This document shows, one piece after another, positions 37,904 through 45,480 of a stretch of DNA of 64,000 bases (its first letter is position 1; each line of letters opens with the position of its first letter). Origin of the DNA: Cryobacterium suzukii (GTDB taxonomy: Bacteria > Actinomycetota > Actinomycetes > Actinomycetales > Microbacteriaceae); NCBI RefSeq assembly GCF_004403185.1, contig NZ_SOHJ01000011.1, positions 310,001 through 374,000 of the forward strand, in the 5' to 3' direction. The notes below the pieces were generated by a model. That model did not search any database, had not been told where the DNA came from, and saw only the letters and a program-made list of their open reading frames with translations. Made by a program: the position numbers and the translations under genes.

Positions 37904-38983
37904 ATGACTTCCAGACCGATCCGCGTGCTAGATCTCTTCTCTGGCGCGGGCGGTTTCGCCCAAGGTTTCCACGAAGCCGACGACCGTTTTGTTACTGTTC
38001 AGGCTGTCGAAATGGATCTCGCAGCAGCGGCAACATACTCGTTGAACTTTCCGCACGCACCGGTCTTTGGCGGCCGCATCCAGGACTGGCTGGCCACAGA
38101 GAAGCTCCCGACCAACATCGACGTGATCATCGGTGGGCCTCCATGCCAAGGCTTTTCCACGCTGGGCAAACAGGACGTTGCCGACGAGCGCAACTTCCTC
38201 TGGGAGCAATACGCCGAGACGATCCGGAGAACTCGACCCAAGATATTCATCGTCGAAAATGTCGCCGCATTCGCGAAGTCCCCGCAGTTCCAACAGTTCA
38301 GCACCATGTTGGACGAGGACCCCGCGTTCTCCGAGTACTCGTTCGACCACCGCATCTTGAACTCCGCGGACTACGGCGCTCCACAGGCTCGCAAGCGGGC
38401 TGTGATGATCGGCCACAGATCCGACGTGGCGGCTCCGCACTGGCCTGAGCCAAGCCACGCAGAGTCGCCTCGCACTGTGGCACATGCTTTTTCCGGCATT
38501 CCCCATGAAGTCGTCAGCGCGGATACCATTGAGCCCAGATCGACCACGTTCGGAGGCGTGCAATTCAACGGGCCGTATTCCGGGCTTGAGCTCCACTTTG
38601 GACGTGACTATCGGGAACTGTCGTTGAAGCGCTTCGCTGCAATCCCGGAAGGGGGAAACCGGTTCGACTTGCCGGACGAGCTTCTTGCTCCGTGCTGGCG
38701 CTCACACCGGAGCGGTTCGGGAGACGTGATGGGGCGCATGCACTGGACGAAGCCTTCAGTCACAGTGCGCACAGAGTTTTTCAAGCCTGAAAAGGGCCGC
38801 TATCTCCACCCCGAGGCGGACCGTGCGATCACACACCATGAGGCGGCGCGGCTCCAGGGTTTTCCCGACGACTTTCAGTTCGTCGGTTCGCGAACAGCTA
38901 TTGCGCGGCAGATCGGCAATGCGGTTCCGGTTCCGCTTGGGCGAGCCATCGCGGCCGAGGTACTCAAGACTCTCACTGAGTAA
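37904..38983 (+). CDS. drmMII: DNA (cytosine-5-)-methyltransferase (DrmMII-like)
   Basis: A 359-residue C5-cytosine methyltransferase with the full motif set: VLDLFSGAGGFAQGF (I, about residue 7), GGPPCQGFS (IV, catalytic Cys, about 80), IVENV (VI, about 117), PQARKRAVMIG (VIII) and RQIGNAVPVPLG (X, about 335). In DISARM class 2 such an enzyme marks host DNA as self. ATG 37904 is preferred to the upstream open frame because the protein family begins with the RVLDLFSG strand. It lies 200 bases after drmB, behind a hairpin and with its own likely promoter, so host DNA could be methylated independently of drmAB expression. Target sequence unknown. Confidence 0.88.
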   Translation: MTSRPIRVLDLFSGAGGFAQGFHEADDRFVTVQAVEMDLAAAATYSLNFPHAPVFGGRIQDWLATEKLPTNIDVIIGGPPCQGFSTLGKQDVADERNFLWEQYAETIRRTRPKIFIVENVAAFAKSPQFQQFSTMLDEDPAFSEYSFDHRILNSADYGAPQARKRAVMIGHRSDVAAPHWPEPSHAESPRTVAHAFSGIPHEVVSADTIEPRSTTFGGVQFNGPYSGLELHFGRDYRELSLKRFAAIPEGGNRFDLPDELLAPCWRSHRSGSGDVMGRMHWTKPSVTVRTEFFKPEKGRYLHPEADRAITHHEAARLQGFPDDFQFVGSRTAIARQIGNAVPVPLGRAIAAEVLKTLTE

Positions 38984-39183
38984 GTCTCATCTCTTATTAA
39001 AACTCATTTCCCGCAGCGATCGCTCCCACGAGGTGTGTACGTGCCTCTGAATCCATTTCACGCCTCCGTGGCGGGCGGCCGCCTAGTTCGTTGTCGGCGC
39101 GGATGGGGGTCATTCGGCTGGCGTATTAGTACCAGTTTTGCGGGGGTAACCGGATGCTCGGGTGCTGACGATCGCGGCCAGGC

Positions 39184-39909
39184 TCAGCTGAGGGGGGACG
39201 AGGAATTGATCGAGTCGGAGCTGGGTTGCCAAGTTTGGCCCTGCCTAACAGTCAGCGCCCACGAACTACTTTCAAAGAGCGCCGACACCTTGCGCAGTTC
39301 CTGCAGAGTCAATGTCGGTTTGGTCAGCTTGACGACACCGAAGTCTGGATGCTTGGTGTTGACTTCAATCGGAGACGGCAATGATGACGCAAGGTGCGGG
39401 TCGTTCTCGTCAAACTGACTGAGCGCTTGCAGATGGGCGATACGATTACTCAAACTCTCCTTAAGATGCTGAGCCGCCACCGCCAACGGAGGTAGAAGCT
39501 GATCTCGCTTTCTCCTGAAGTCGACGTCCAGGGCCTTTATACCGTTCTGCTCCATCAATTGCGGGAGCAGAATTTCGTGGGCGATTGCCAAGTCGATGTC
39601 GGATCCACCTGTACGGTGAAAGCGGGAAACGCCTTTGCACGAAAGTCCGACGCCTCCGGCGACGCTTCGTTTGAATTGGAGCAGAGCCACGTCGCGCGTC
39701 CCTCCGCCAAAGTCGACGACCATGACTCGACTCGTGCCGTCCTTACCCGGGAGCAGGTCTGGTCTTGCCCCCGTTGAGTGGACACCTAACAAGAGAGAAT
39801 GTTCACTCAACGCGGGCAAGGCCAGAAGGAGCATTTCGGGCACGATAAGAAGTGGCGTTAGCGAAGAAAGAGGGTGACCGGCGCTTGGTGACCTAGCTCG
39901 TCTTGCCAT
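39184..39909 (-). pseudogene. Hsp70-like ATPase fragment
   Basis: The middle of the 241-codon frame, VMVVDFGGGTRDVALLQF followed by GGSDIDLAIAHEILLPQLME, is the phosphate-2 region of an actin/Hsp70-fold ATPase. The family's N-terminal phosphate-1 loop (DFGTT-type) is absent; the first 60 residues look like an out-of-place reading. The C-terminal substrate domain is short or missing. The ATG overlaps the stop of the VWA gene upstream by 17 bases. Hsp70-like and VWA genes do occur together, but this one looks truncated at its front, so I treat it as a fragment. Confidence 0.55.
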
Positions 39910-40624
39910 CCATCTTACCCGTCGCCAGCTTCGGCGAGGTCAAAGTCGCGGCAGAGGTCGCAGGCGGAGTCGGAGCGGACTGGAAGCGCGGCTCGGGGTC
40001 CACTCTCATCGAGCTGACGCGCTCGTCGGCGTCGAACATGCGCTTCGTCTTGCCGCGCACGTCCTTGACGTAACGCCCCATCGATGCGCTCATGTTCGAG
40101 ACCGCCTCGGCGCTCGGCATGAAGGTCATCGAGCTGCCGGCGTCGAAGCCGAGGCGTTCGCCAGAAAGCACGGCGTCTTGGTTGGCGCCCAGGAACATGA
40201 AGTCCCAGCTGTACTGCTCCTTTTGGTGCGTGACCAGGGCGCGAACGGCGTCGAGGCCGAACTCGCGGCTGGAGTTCTCCTCGCCATCTGTGACAACGAC
40301 AACCTGCACGGTGTCGGGGCGGGCGTGCTCGGGCAGAGCAGCGAGCACGCGGCCGAAGCCGGTGACGGACTGGCCGATGGCGTCGAAGAGTGCCGTGCCG
40401 CCGCGCGGTTCGAGCGTGACCGTAACGTCCTTCGGGTCGGCCAGCGAGCACTGCGTTTCAATTTCGGTGTCGAAGGTGACGATGTCGACGGTAAGCAGCC
40501 CTGGCTCGGCCGCCTGCTCGGCGAGCATCGTGGTGAGACCGCCCACCATGTCGTCACGGATAACAGCCATCGATCCACTGCGATCAATAACCAGCAGCAT
40601 TGCGGTGTAGTTCGGATCAGTCAT
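39893..40624 (-). CDS. VWA domain protein
   Basis: A 243-residue von Willebrand A domain protein. MLLVIDRSGSM (residues about 8-18) carries the DxSxS of the metal-ion-dependent adhesion site; EPRGGTALFDAIG and VVVVTDGEENSS supply the remaining MIDAS residues. ATG 40624 is chosen because GGGGAG stands just upstream and the VWA strand starts there; the frame is open for 87 more codons without protein-like sequence. The C-terminal 70 residues are low in structure (SAPTPPATSAATLTSPK). Probably a cytoplasmic scaffold; partner unknown, possibly the Hsp70-like product downstream. Confidence 0.8.
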   Translation of the reverse strand: MTDPNYTAMLLVIDRSGSMAVIRDDMVGGLTTMLAEQAAEPGLLTVDIVTFDTEIETQCSLADPKDVTVTLEPRGGTALFDAIGQSVTGFGRVLAALPEHARPDTVQVVVVTDGEENSSREFGLDAVRALVTHQKEQYSWDFMFLGANQDAVLSGERLGFDAGSSMTFMPSAEAVSNMSASMGRYVKDVRGKTKRMFDADERVSSMRVDPEPRFQSAPTPPATSAATLTSPKLATGKMDGKTS

Positions 40625-40834
40625 GGTGCTCCCCATTCTGCAAACGTGCGCTCCCGGCGGGAACAAGATGAGTGTGGCAGGAGCCACCGACATTGCTGCT
40701 TGGCCTGGCTTCGTCGGCGTCGATAGGGCGACAATTCCCCGCTTTGGCCGGCATGAGCAGCGTCTCCGCCGAGGATGTCCCCTGTCGCCACTAGGCTTCG
40801 AATTGTCCGGGGAATCCATGTGGCAGGGGGCGGC

Positions 40835-41055
40835 ATGACCGTTGATTCGACGTCTATTAGCGCGACTTTCGAACGACTCCGCCAACTGGTAGAAGTTGCC
40901 GAGACCGAGTCACCGTTCGCACCGGTCACGGTTCTTGTTCCCTCCCACGCCAGCGGCCTCGACGTTCGTCGATTTCTGACCCGGCGCATCAACGGCGGCA
41001 ACGGACTCGTCGCCGTCACCTGCCTAAACCTCGCGGGCGGCGCTGGCTGCCCAGC
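40835..41055 (+). pseudogene. N-terminal remnant of an AddB/RecB-type nuclease-helicase partner
   Basis: After ATG 40835 the reading RLRQLVEVAETESPFAPVTV, then LVPSHASGLDVRRFLTRR and LVAVTCLNLAG resembles the first 70 residues of actinobacterial PD-(D/E)XK nuclease family (AddB-like) proteins. After about 41055 the frame loses protein character, and nothing of the 900-residue remainder is present. The gene appears cut off by the DarT locus. Family call is from the motif pattern only. Confidence 0.45.
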
Positions 41056-41191
41056 TCGAGGCCACGCCGCGCAGCCACGGCACGGTCGGCATGCTTCTAG
41101 TCGGATGGAACCGGCGGACTGCGCTTGTCAAAAGGAAGCTCTTCCCTGTTCCGGCTGGTGTCCGTCAGAGCACGATGGCTGCGGCTGCACA

Positions 41192-42145
41192 TCAGGGCCG
41201 GTCAAATCTAGACAAGACGACCTCGGGTGGGTCCGACAACGGCGCGAGCACTCCGAGAACGCACCTGCGGGTCGTCTCGTTTTGGACCTCAATCGATTGG
41301 ATGCGTCTGAAAGGAAACCGGTCACGAACTAGAAGTTCCGCCTGTCGCAGTCTCTCTGCCTCCACAGAAAGTGCGGCTGCATGCCGTCCACGTTCAACGA
41401 ACTCAAGGACCCTGCCGCCAAACCTGGTGTCTGAATGGGCGCCGTCACCTTGAGCGAGGATGAAAGTCGGTGCGTAATCAGCGGAGGCTTCGCGGCGCCA
41501 CTCCTTGAGCTGGTGGATGCTGCTGACGAAGCGCACGAAATCGTTCACTACCAACAGGTTAGCTGTCCTTCCAAGACGAGGGTCCGGTCGCCGCCCAATG
41601 ATGCTTCGCAGGATTCCCGACTCACGCGTGAGCGAAAAAGGCACAAAATCCGCGACGAATGAGCTGGGATCATTGACCTGTTTGGCTCGGCGCACGGTGC
41701 GCGTTGCCTCAGACGAAATGTCGACGAGGGGCCGTGCGTGCCATTCCAAGTTGGCGTCTGCAAACAGTTGCTTGTCTTGAACGATCGCCGGAAGGTTGCG
41801 TACGTGCGTTAGGTGATAGATGGGCAGGTCATCTACTCGCAGGCGCGTCGCCGCGGGAACTCTTGTTTCGACGAGGGATGGCGCGAGACCAAACCGCGGC
41901 ACGTAGCACGTCCTGCACGGCTCGCGCTCCTGTCGTTGCGCCGCATAGAGTGCTAGCCATCGACCCATCCGGGACACAAAGCCATTCTCGACAGCCTTTC
42001 CTCGTCCCTCAAGAAGCGACCTGCACGAGCGATCCGCATGATACCGCTCCCCTCCACCCGTTACCCAAACCTTGTCGGGGGGTGTCATTGACCGAGGTTG
42101 AGGCAGCGGACTGCCAGACTGTGGCGCATCTCGAAACTCAACCAT
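41192..42145 (-). CDS. DarT-like DNA ADP-ribosyltransferase toxin (DUF4433)
   Basis: A 317-residue protein. Residues about 30-95 form a small Cys/His module (GGERYHADRSCRSLL, EREPCRTCYVPRFG). From about 103 it is a DUF4433/DarT domain: DLPIYHLTHVRNLPAIVQ (NAD site), DFVPFSLTRESGIL, LLVVNDFVRF, and RLRQAELLVRDRFPFRRI with the probable catalytic Glu. DarT enzymes ADP-ribosylate thymidine in DNA and act as phage-triggered toxins. ATG 42145 is chosen because it shares a base with the stop of the small ORF upstream (TAATG). The usual macrodomain antitoxin DarG is not next to it. Confidence 0.8.
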   Translation of the reverse strand: MVEFRDAPQSGSPLPQPRSMTPPDKVWVTGGGERYHADRSCRSLLEGRGKAVENGFVSRMGRWLALYAAQRQEREPCRTCYVPRFGLAPSLVETRVPAATRLRVDDLPIYHLTHVRNLPAIVQDKQLFADANLEWHARPLVDISSEATRTVRRAKQVNDPSSFVADFVPFSLTRESGILRSIIGRRPDPRLGRTANLLVVNDFVRFVSSIHQLKEWRREASADYAPTFILAQGDGAHSDTRFGGRVLEFVERGRHAAALSVEAERLRQAELLVRDRFPFRRIQSIEVQNETTRRCVLGVLAPLSDPPEVVLSRFDRP

Positions 42146-42411
42146 TAGCGCAACTTGCCTAATTCGGGTGATCCGCCTTTTAGTGCCCGACCCGCTTGCC
42201 AAGCGCTCTCCAAAGTGTCCCGGACGCGAGCCCTCTGCAACAACCGACGTTCCTCCTGCGCGTGCGGGTCGGGAGTAGGCGTGTTTGGCGGCTTACGTTC
42301 ACCTTCGCGGGCCTCGGTAGTAACCGGAGCGTTGCGCCAAAGCGACCTGCCGTCCTCGGTGCAATCCCATTCCGCCATGCGATGCCTACAACTGCTATTC
42401 GCACGCTCCAT
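42145..42411 (-). CDS. Small ORF coupled to DarT, candidate partner or antitoxin
   Basis: An 88-codon frame (77 if ATG 42378 is used, which starts MAEWDCTEDGRSLWRN) whose TAA overlaps the DarT ATG by one base. The composition is charged with an Arg-rich helical second half (EERRLLQRARVRDTLESAW). No macrodomain or other family is visible, and it is far too short to be DarG. The tight coupling implies a functional link with the toxin; antitoxin, targeting subunit or immunity role are all possible. Confidence 0.5.
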   Translation of the reverse strand: MERANSSCRHRMAEWDCTEDGRSLWRNAPVTTEAREGERKPPNTPTPDPHAQEERRLLQRARVRDTLESAWQAGRALKGGSPELGKLR

Positions 42412-42716
42412 GGGTTGACGCTAGCATCGGCGATCAATACTCGGCTTCCCCCCGAAGTGGACGCTCACCAGTACAAGCCCCGCAACCGAGCCGATACGGA
42501 AGTTCAGGAGAAATGACTTGCTACTCCGCATCAGACACCTCAAATCGCCGCGCTAGAACCACTTGGGAATCCCCGCCCTCGCCGCCGACGAGGCGTCGTT
42601 TAGCCGCGCTTTCGCTGCCGAAGCGACAACGCCGAATGATTGCTGTTCGGTGTCGGTGGCTCCTGAGAAGATGAACCACTTCCGATTCGGGAGCATCACC
42701 GCCCAGGAGGCCACGG
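42412..42716. other. Divergent intergenic region between DarT operon and amidohydrolase
   Basis: No gene I can support; the open frame on the minus strand (42521-42781) is shadow sequence. AGGAGG at 42705-42710 is the ribosome site for the amidohydrolase start at 42717. The region must hold promoters for both directions, but I see no clear boxes or repeats. Confidence 0.35.
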
Positions 42717-43498
42717 ATGACTGACACCAAGGTGAACCCGCTGTTCCGCTTGATCGACAACTCCGCCACGACACCGGTCATCCTGCACGCTCCTCATGGC
42801 GGCCGCACCATTCCGCTGTGCACCTGGGCTCCGACGTCATCACCCTTGCCGAGCTCGAGGCGGAGAAGGACGTGATGACCGACCACTTCACCGACGACCT
42901 CGTTGCCGGCATCAGCGGGGCCAGCGCCCTCATCAACGGTCTCTCGCGCTTCGCGGTCGACGTTGAGCGCTTCCCCGACGACACCGAGGAGATGAACGCC
43001 GTCGGAATGGGCGTGCTGTACACCCACGGCTCCAAACGGCAGGAAATCCGGCGGATGGCCGCCGAAGACGAGGTGCCGCTGATGGACTACTTCGCGGCCT
43101 ACTCCGCCCGTTTCACCGAGCTCGTCGACGCGACGTTGGCCGTGCACGGGCGAGCCGCGATCTTCGACGTTCACTCCTACCCCGAGCAGATGTTGTCGTA
43201 TGAGCTGCAAGGCGACGGCTACCGGGCGCCGCTCTGCGTGGGATCAGAGCCGTTCCACGCATCCGGCGAGCTCCTTGCCACGGTCGAGGAGTGCTTCCCT
43301 GACCTCGACGCGCACGTCAACGCGCCGTTCGCGGGCTCGTACGTGCCGCTCAAGCACTACCGGAGTGATGCCCGAGTGAGCTCGGTGATGCTCGAGATCC
43401 GCCGGGACGTCTACATGGACGAAGCCACCGTTGCGCGCAAGCCCGAGGGGTTCGCTTCGCTGCAGGAGTCCTTGCAGCGGCTGGTCGACAGGGTCTGA
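42717..43498 (+). pseudogene. N-formylglutamate amidohydrolase, frameshifted
   Basis: ATG 42717, after AGGAGG, starts PLFRLIDNSATTPVILHAPH with the HGGR metal site of N-formylglutamate amidohydrolases (HutG/FGase family). The frame then fails at about 42815 (CCGCTGTG). The rest of the protein continues in another frame from 42818: VHLGSDVITLAELEAEKDVM, DDTEEMNAVGMGVLYTHGSK, AAIFDVHSYPEQ, VNAPFAGSYVP, VMLEIRRDVYMDE. One missing base, for example CCGGCT read as CCGCT, would restore it. Either a fresh loss-of-function mutation or a sequencing error. Confidence 0.82.
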
Positions 43499-43546
43499 CG
43501 GACCCCGAAACTCGCTATCGGTGGTCCCTGAGACGATGAGTTCACC

Positions 43547-43729
43547 ATGCGGGGATCACGCTCCCACCGACAACTTCACCTCGTCGCGCAGGACATCGGG
43601 GCTGACCTGACGGATCCGCCGGCATTCTTGCGCCAGCTCGTCGACGACGTTAATCGAATCGTCGAGACGGGTGAGACCACCTGGCTGAAGTCGCTGGGCG
43701 TGACCGCGGGCTTCAGCAGTCGGCCCTGA
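43547..43729 (+). CDS. Small hypothetical ORF
   Basis: A 60-codon frame (DIGADLTDPPAFLRQLVDDV is typical) with codon bias like its surroundings but no known family. It lies between the amidohydrolase and the convergent HAD-HD gene. It may be the end of a larger broken gene; the first ten residues are not protein-like. Confidence 0.3.
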   Translation: MRGSRSHRQLHLVAQDIGADLTDPPAFLRQLVDDVNRIVETGETTWLKSLGVTAGFSSRP

Positions 43730-43735
43730 TCCCGG

Positions 43736-44671
43736 TTATCGTTTGTGAGCCCTCAGAATCTTTCCCAAGGTCGTGTCGAGCAGTCGCGCTGACTCCTGGT
43801 ACTTCCGCTCGAGCCTCTTGCGTGTCTCTTTCGAAAGTTGAGCCGACCGATAGGGATCGGCGTTATGCGAGATGTCCGCCTTCTTCACGACAAGGGCAAG
43901 TGGGCTGGCCTTCACGCGCGCCATCGACTCCGCGAGCGAGGCGCCCTTCACCTTCGTGACAGCATCCACTGCCTCCACGATTTCCTCGGAGAAGCCCCGG
44001 CAGCGGAGGTCGTCCAGCGTCACCTCGGTGTCTTCCACGACGTCGTGCAGCACGGCCACGATCTTGGCGTCGGTGCCGCGCACGCGCTGCATCACCGCCA
44101 GGGGGTGGTAAATGTAGGGGGCGCCGAGCTTGTCGACCTGCCCGGCGTGCGCCGTTCGGGCCAGGGTGATGGCATCGTGCAGCTGCGAGGGCTTGGCATC
44201 AGACAACAGGTAGTCGGTGACGGATGCCCAACTTGGGAACGCGGCATCCGGCCCGAACTGCAGCCACTCGCCTTGAAAGCCGCCGGCGCCGTTGGCGGAG
44301 CGGTCGTCGATCAAATAGTCCCCGCGGTTGAGGTTCTTGTGATGCGAGAGGATCAGCCGCTTGTAGGCGGCTGTTTCGCTCTTGACGCCGAGGTGCTTCT
44401 GCACCCAGAGCACTTTGTCGTGCCAGGCGGACGCGTTGTGCCATGGCGCCGTGGAGAGGATGTAGGTGTCGAAGTGCTGGGCGAGTTCCTGGTACGCATC
44501 CAGCGCACCGGGGAGCGGACGCATCCGCGCGAAAATCCCGGGCGCATCGTCGTAGTGCCCCGCGTACTTCTTCTTGTCGCGCCGGCCCAACCGCTTGATG
44601 CCGCTCGGGAAATCGACGAGGGTGTTGTCGAGGTCGATGTACAGAATCTTCTTTGGGGCGGGGTCGGTCAT
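43736..44671 (-). CDS. HAD phosphatase-HD domain fusion
   Basis: A 311-residue fusion. Residues 1-165 are a HAD-type 5'(3')-deoxyribonucleotidase: ILYIDLDNTLVDF (nucleophile Asp in DxDxT), YILSTAPWHNASAW (motif II) and GDYLIDDRSANG (motif IV). Residues about 180-305 are an HD domain of the RelA/SpoT hydrolase type: PYIYHPLAVMQRV, VAVLHDVVEDTEVTLDDL, VVKKADISHNADPY. Both catalytic sets look intact. It could cleave nucleotides and 3'-pyrophosphorylated nucleotides, but the substrate is unknown. ATG 44671 is preferred to upstream starts because AAGGAG stands 9 bases before it. Last gene of the ADP-ribosylglycohydrolase operon, 26 bases after its neighbour. Confidence 0.82.
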   Translation of the reverse strand: MTDPAPKKILYIDLDNTLVDFPSGIKRLGRRDKKKYAGHYDDAPGIFARMRPLPGALDAYQELAQHFDTYILSTAPWHNASAWHDKVLWVQKHLGVKSETAAYKRLILSHHKNLNRGDYLIDDRSANGAGGFQGEWLQFGPDAAFPSWASVTDYLLSDAKPSQLHDAITLARTAHAGQVDKLGAPYIYHPLAVMQRVRGTDAKIVAVLHDVVEDTEVTLDDLRCRGFSEEIVEAVDAVTKVKGASLAESMARVKASPLALVVKKADISHNADPYRSAQLSKETRKRLERKYQESARLLDTTLGKILRAHKR

Positions 44672-44697
44672 GATGGTGCTCCTTGCTTCGGGTGTCA

Positions 44698-45480
44698 TCA
44701 GGGCAGGCAGTGGCCGAGCACGCGGGCCGTGGTGAAGGCGAGCTTGCGACCGAGCTTGTCGTAGGTGGGCATCAGCTCCATCGGGCCCCATTCCGTGTGG
44801 ATCACCCCGGCCGAGTCGAAGATGGCGATCGGCTCGAGATTGCGCAGCAGCGCCCAGAACGGCTGAAAGAAGTGGATGCCGCGGCCGGTCGCGGCTATCT
44901 GGACATCCGCTGCTTCTGCGTAGTCGTCGCGGGCCTTAAGAGCCGTGGGGAACGGCAGAAAGTAGGCGCAGTCGGGGTCGTCGTAGGGGTTCATCGGCGC
45001 CGGCACGGCATACCACTCGTGCCGGTCGTCGACCGCGGTGGCGAGCGCGCTGGCGACCACCCGGTAGGTGAGCGAGTGAGGGGTGGTGACCGGGGTGGCT
45101 TTGGGGACACCCAGGCCGGTCGCCACCTCGATGCGCTTAACGGTCTCGTGCGGGCTGACCGCCGCCATCATCTCGATCCAGCTGATGCTGTTGACGACGC
45201 CGTTCACCAAAAACTTGCAGCCGCCCACGAGATCCCACTGGATACTCATGCTGTCCTGCTCGTCGTGCACGATCACGAGGCGGCCGTCGCCGGGGACCTC
45301 ATGGCCCGAAATGCGTAGGTGCGGGTGACGCCGCACGAGTTCGCTCGCGATCCACCAGATCTGCGCGGTGAGAAAGCGATCGGCGGGTGGGTTGTACTCC
45401 TCGTACCCGTCGCCCCCGCCTTCGCCGTTCTCGTTGGTCACGAAGTTGTTGCCGGAATCGTTCGACGCCTCGTTGCTCAT
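44698..45480 (-). CDS. Hypothetical protein, possibly TY-Chap2-type peptide chaperone
   Basis: A 260-residue soluble protein with an acidic, Asn/Gly-rich leader of 30 residues. ELVRRHPHLRISGHEVPGD and RLVIVHDEQDSMSIQW, then TPHSLTYRVVASALATAVDD, resemble the T3SS-chaperone/YbjN-like TY-Chap2 proteins that often accompany nucleotide-metabolising operons; this is a weak match from memory. Its ATG overlaps the upstream stop (ATGA), so it is made together with the ADP-ribosylglycohydrolase fusion. No catalytic motif visible. Confidence 0.65.
   Translation of the reverse strand: MSNEASNDSGNNFVTNENGEGGGDGYEEYNPPADRFLTAQIWWIASELVRRHPHLRISGHEVPGDGRLVIVHDEQDSMSIQWDLVGGCKFLVNGVVNSISWIEMMAAVSPHETVKRIEVATGLGVPKATPVTTPHSLTYRVVASALATAVDDRHEWYAVPAPMNPYDDPDCAYFLPFPTALKARDDYAEAADVQIAATGRGIHFFQPFWALLRNLEPIAIFDSAGVIHTEWGPMELMPTYDKLGRKLAFTTARVLGHCLP

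Noticed and set aside
41192-42145. Reading the DUF4433 protein as a simple NAD-dependent tRNA or protein ADP-ribosyltransferase
   Set aside because: The IYHLTH start, order of motifs and RQAELLV Glu region match DarT better than other ADP-ribosyltransferase families.
42521-42781. 86-codon minus-strand frame overlapping the amidohydrolase start
   Set aside because: It crosses the AGGAGG-ATG start and HGGR motif of the amidohydrolase on the other strand and shows no protein-like features.
43547-43729. Possible antitoxin or Zn-ribbon reading of the small ORF
   Set aside because: I looked for a Cys pair, HTH or toxin motif and found none, so no function was given.
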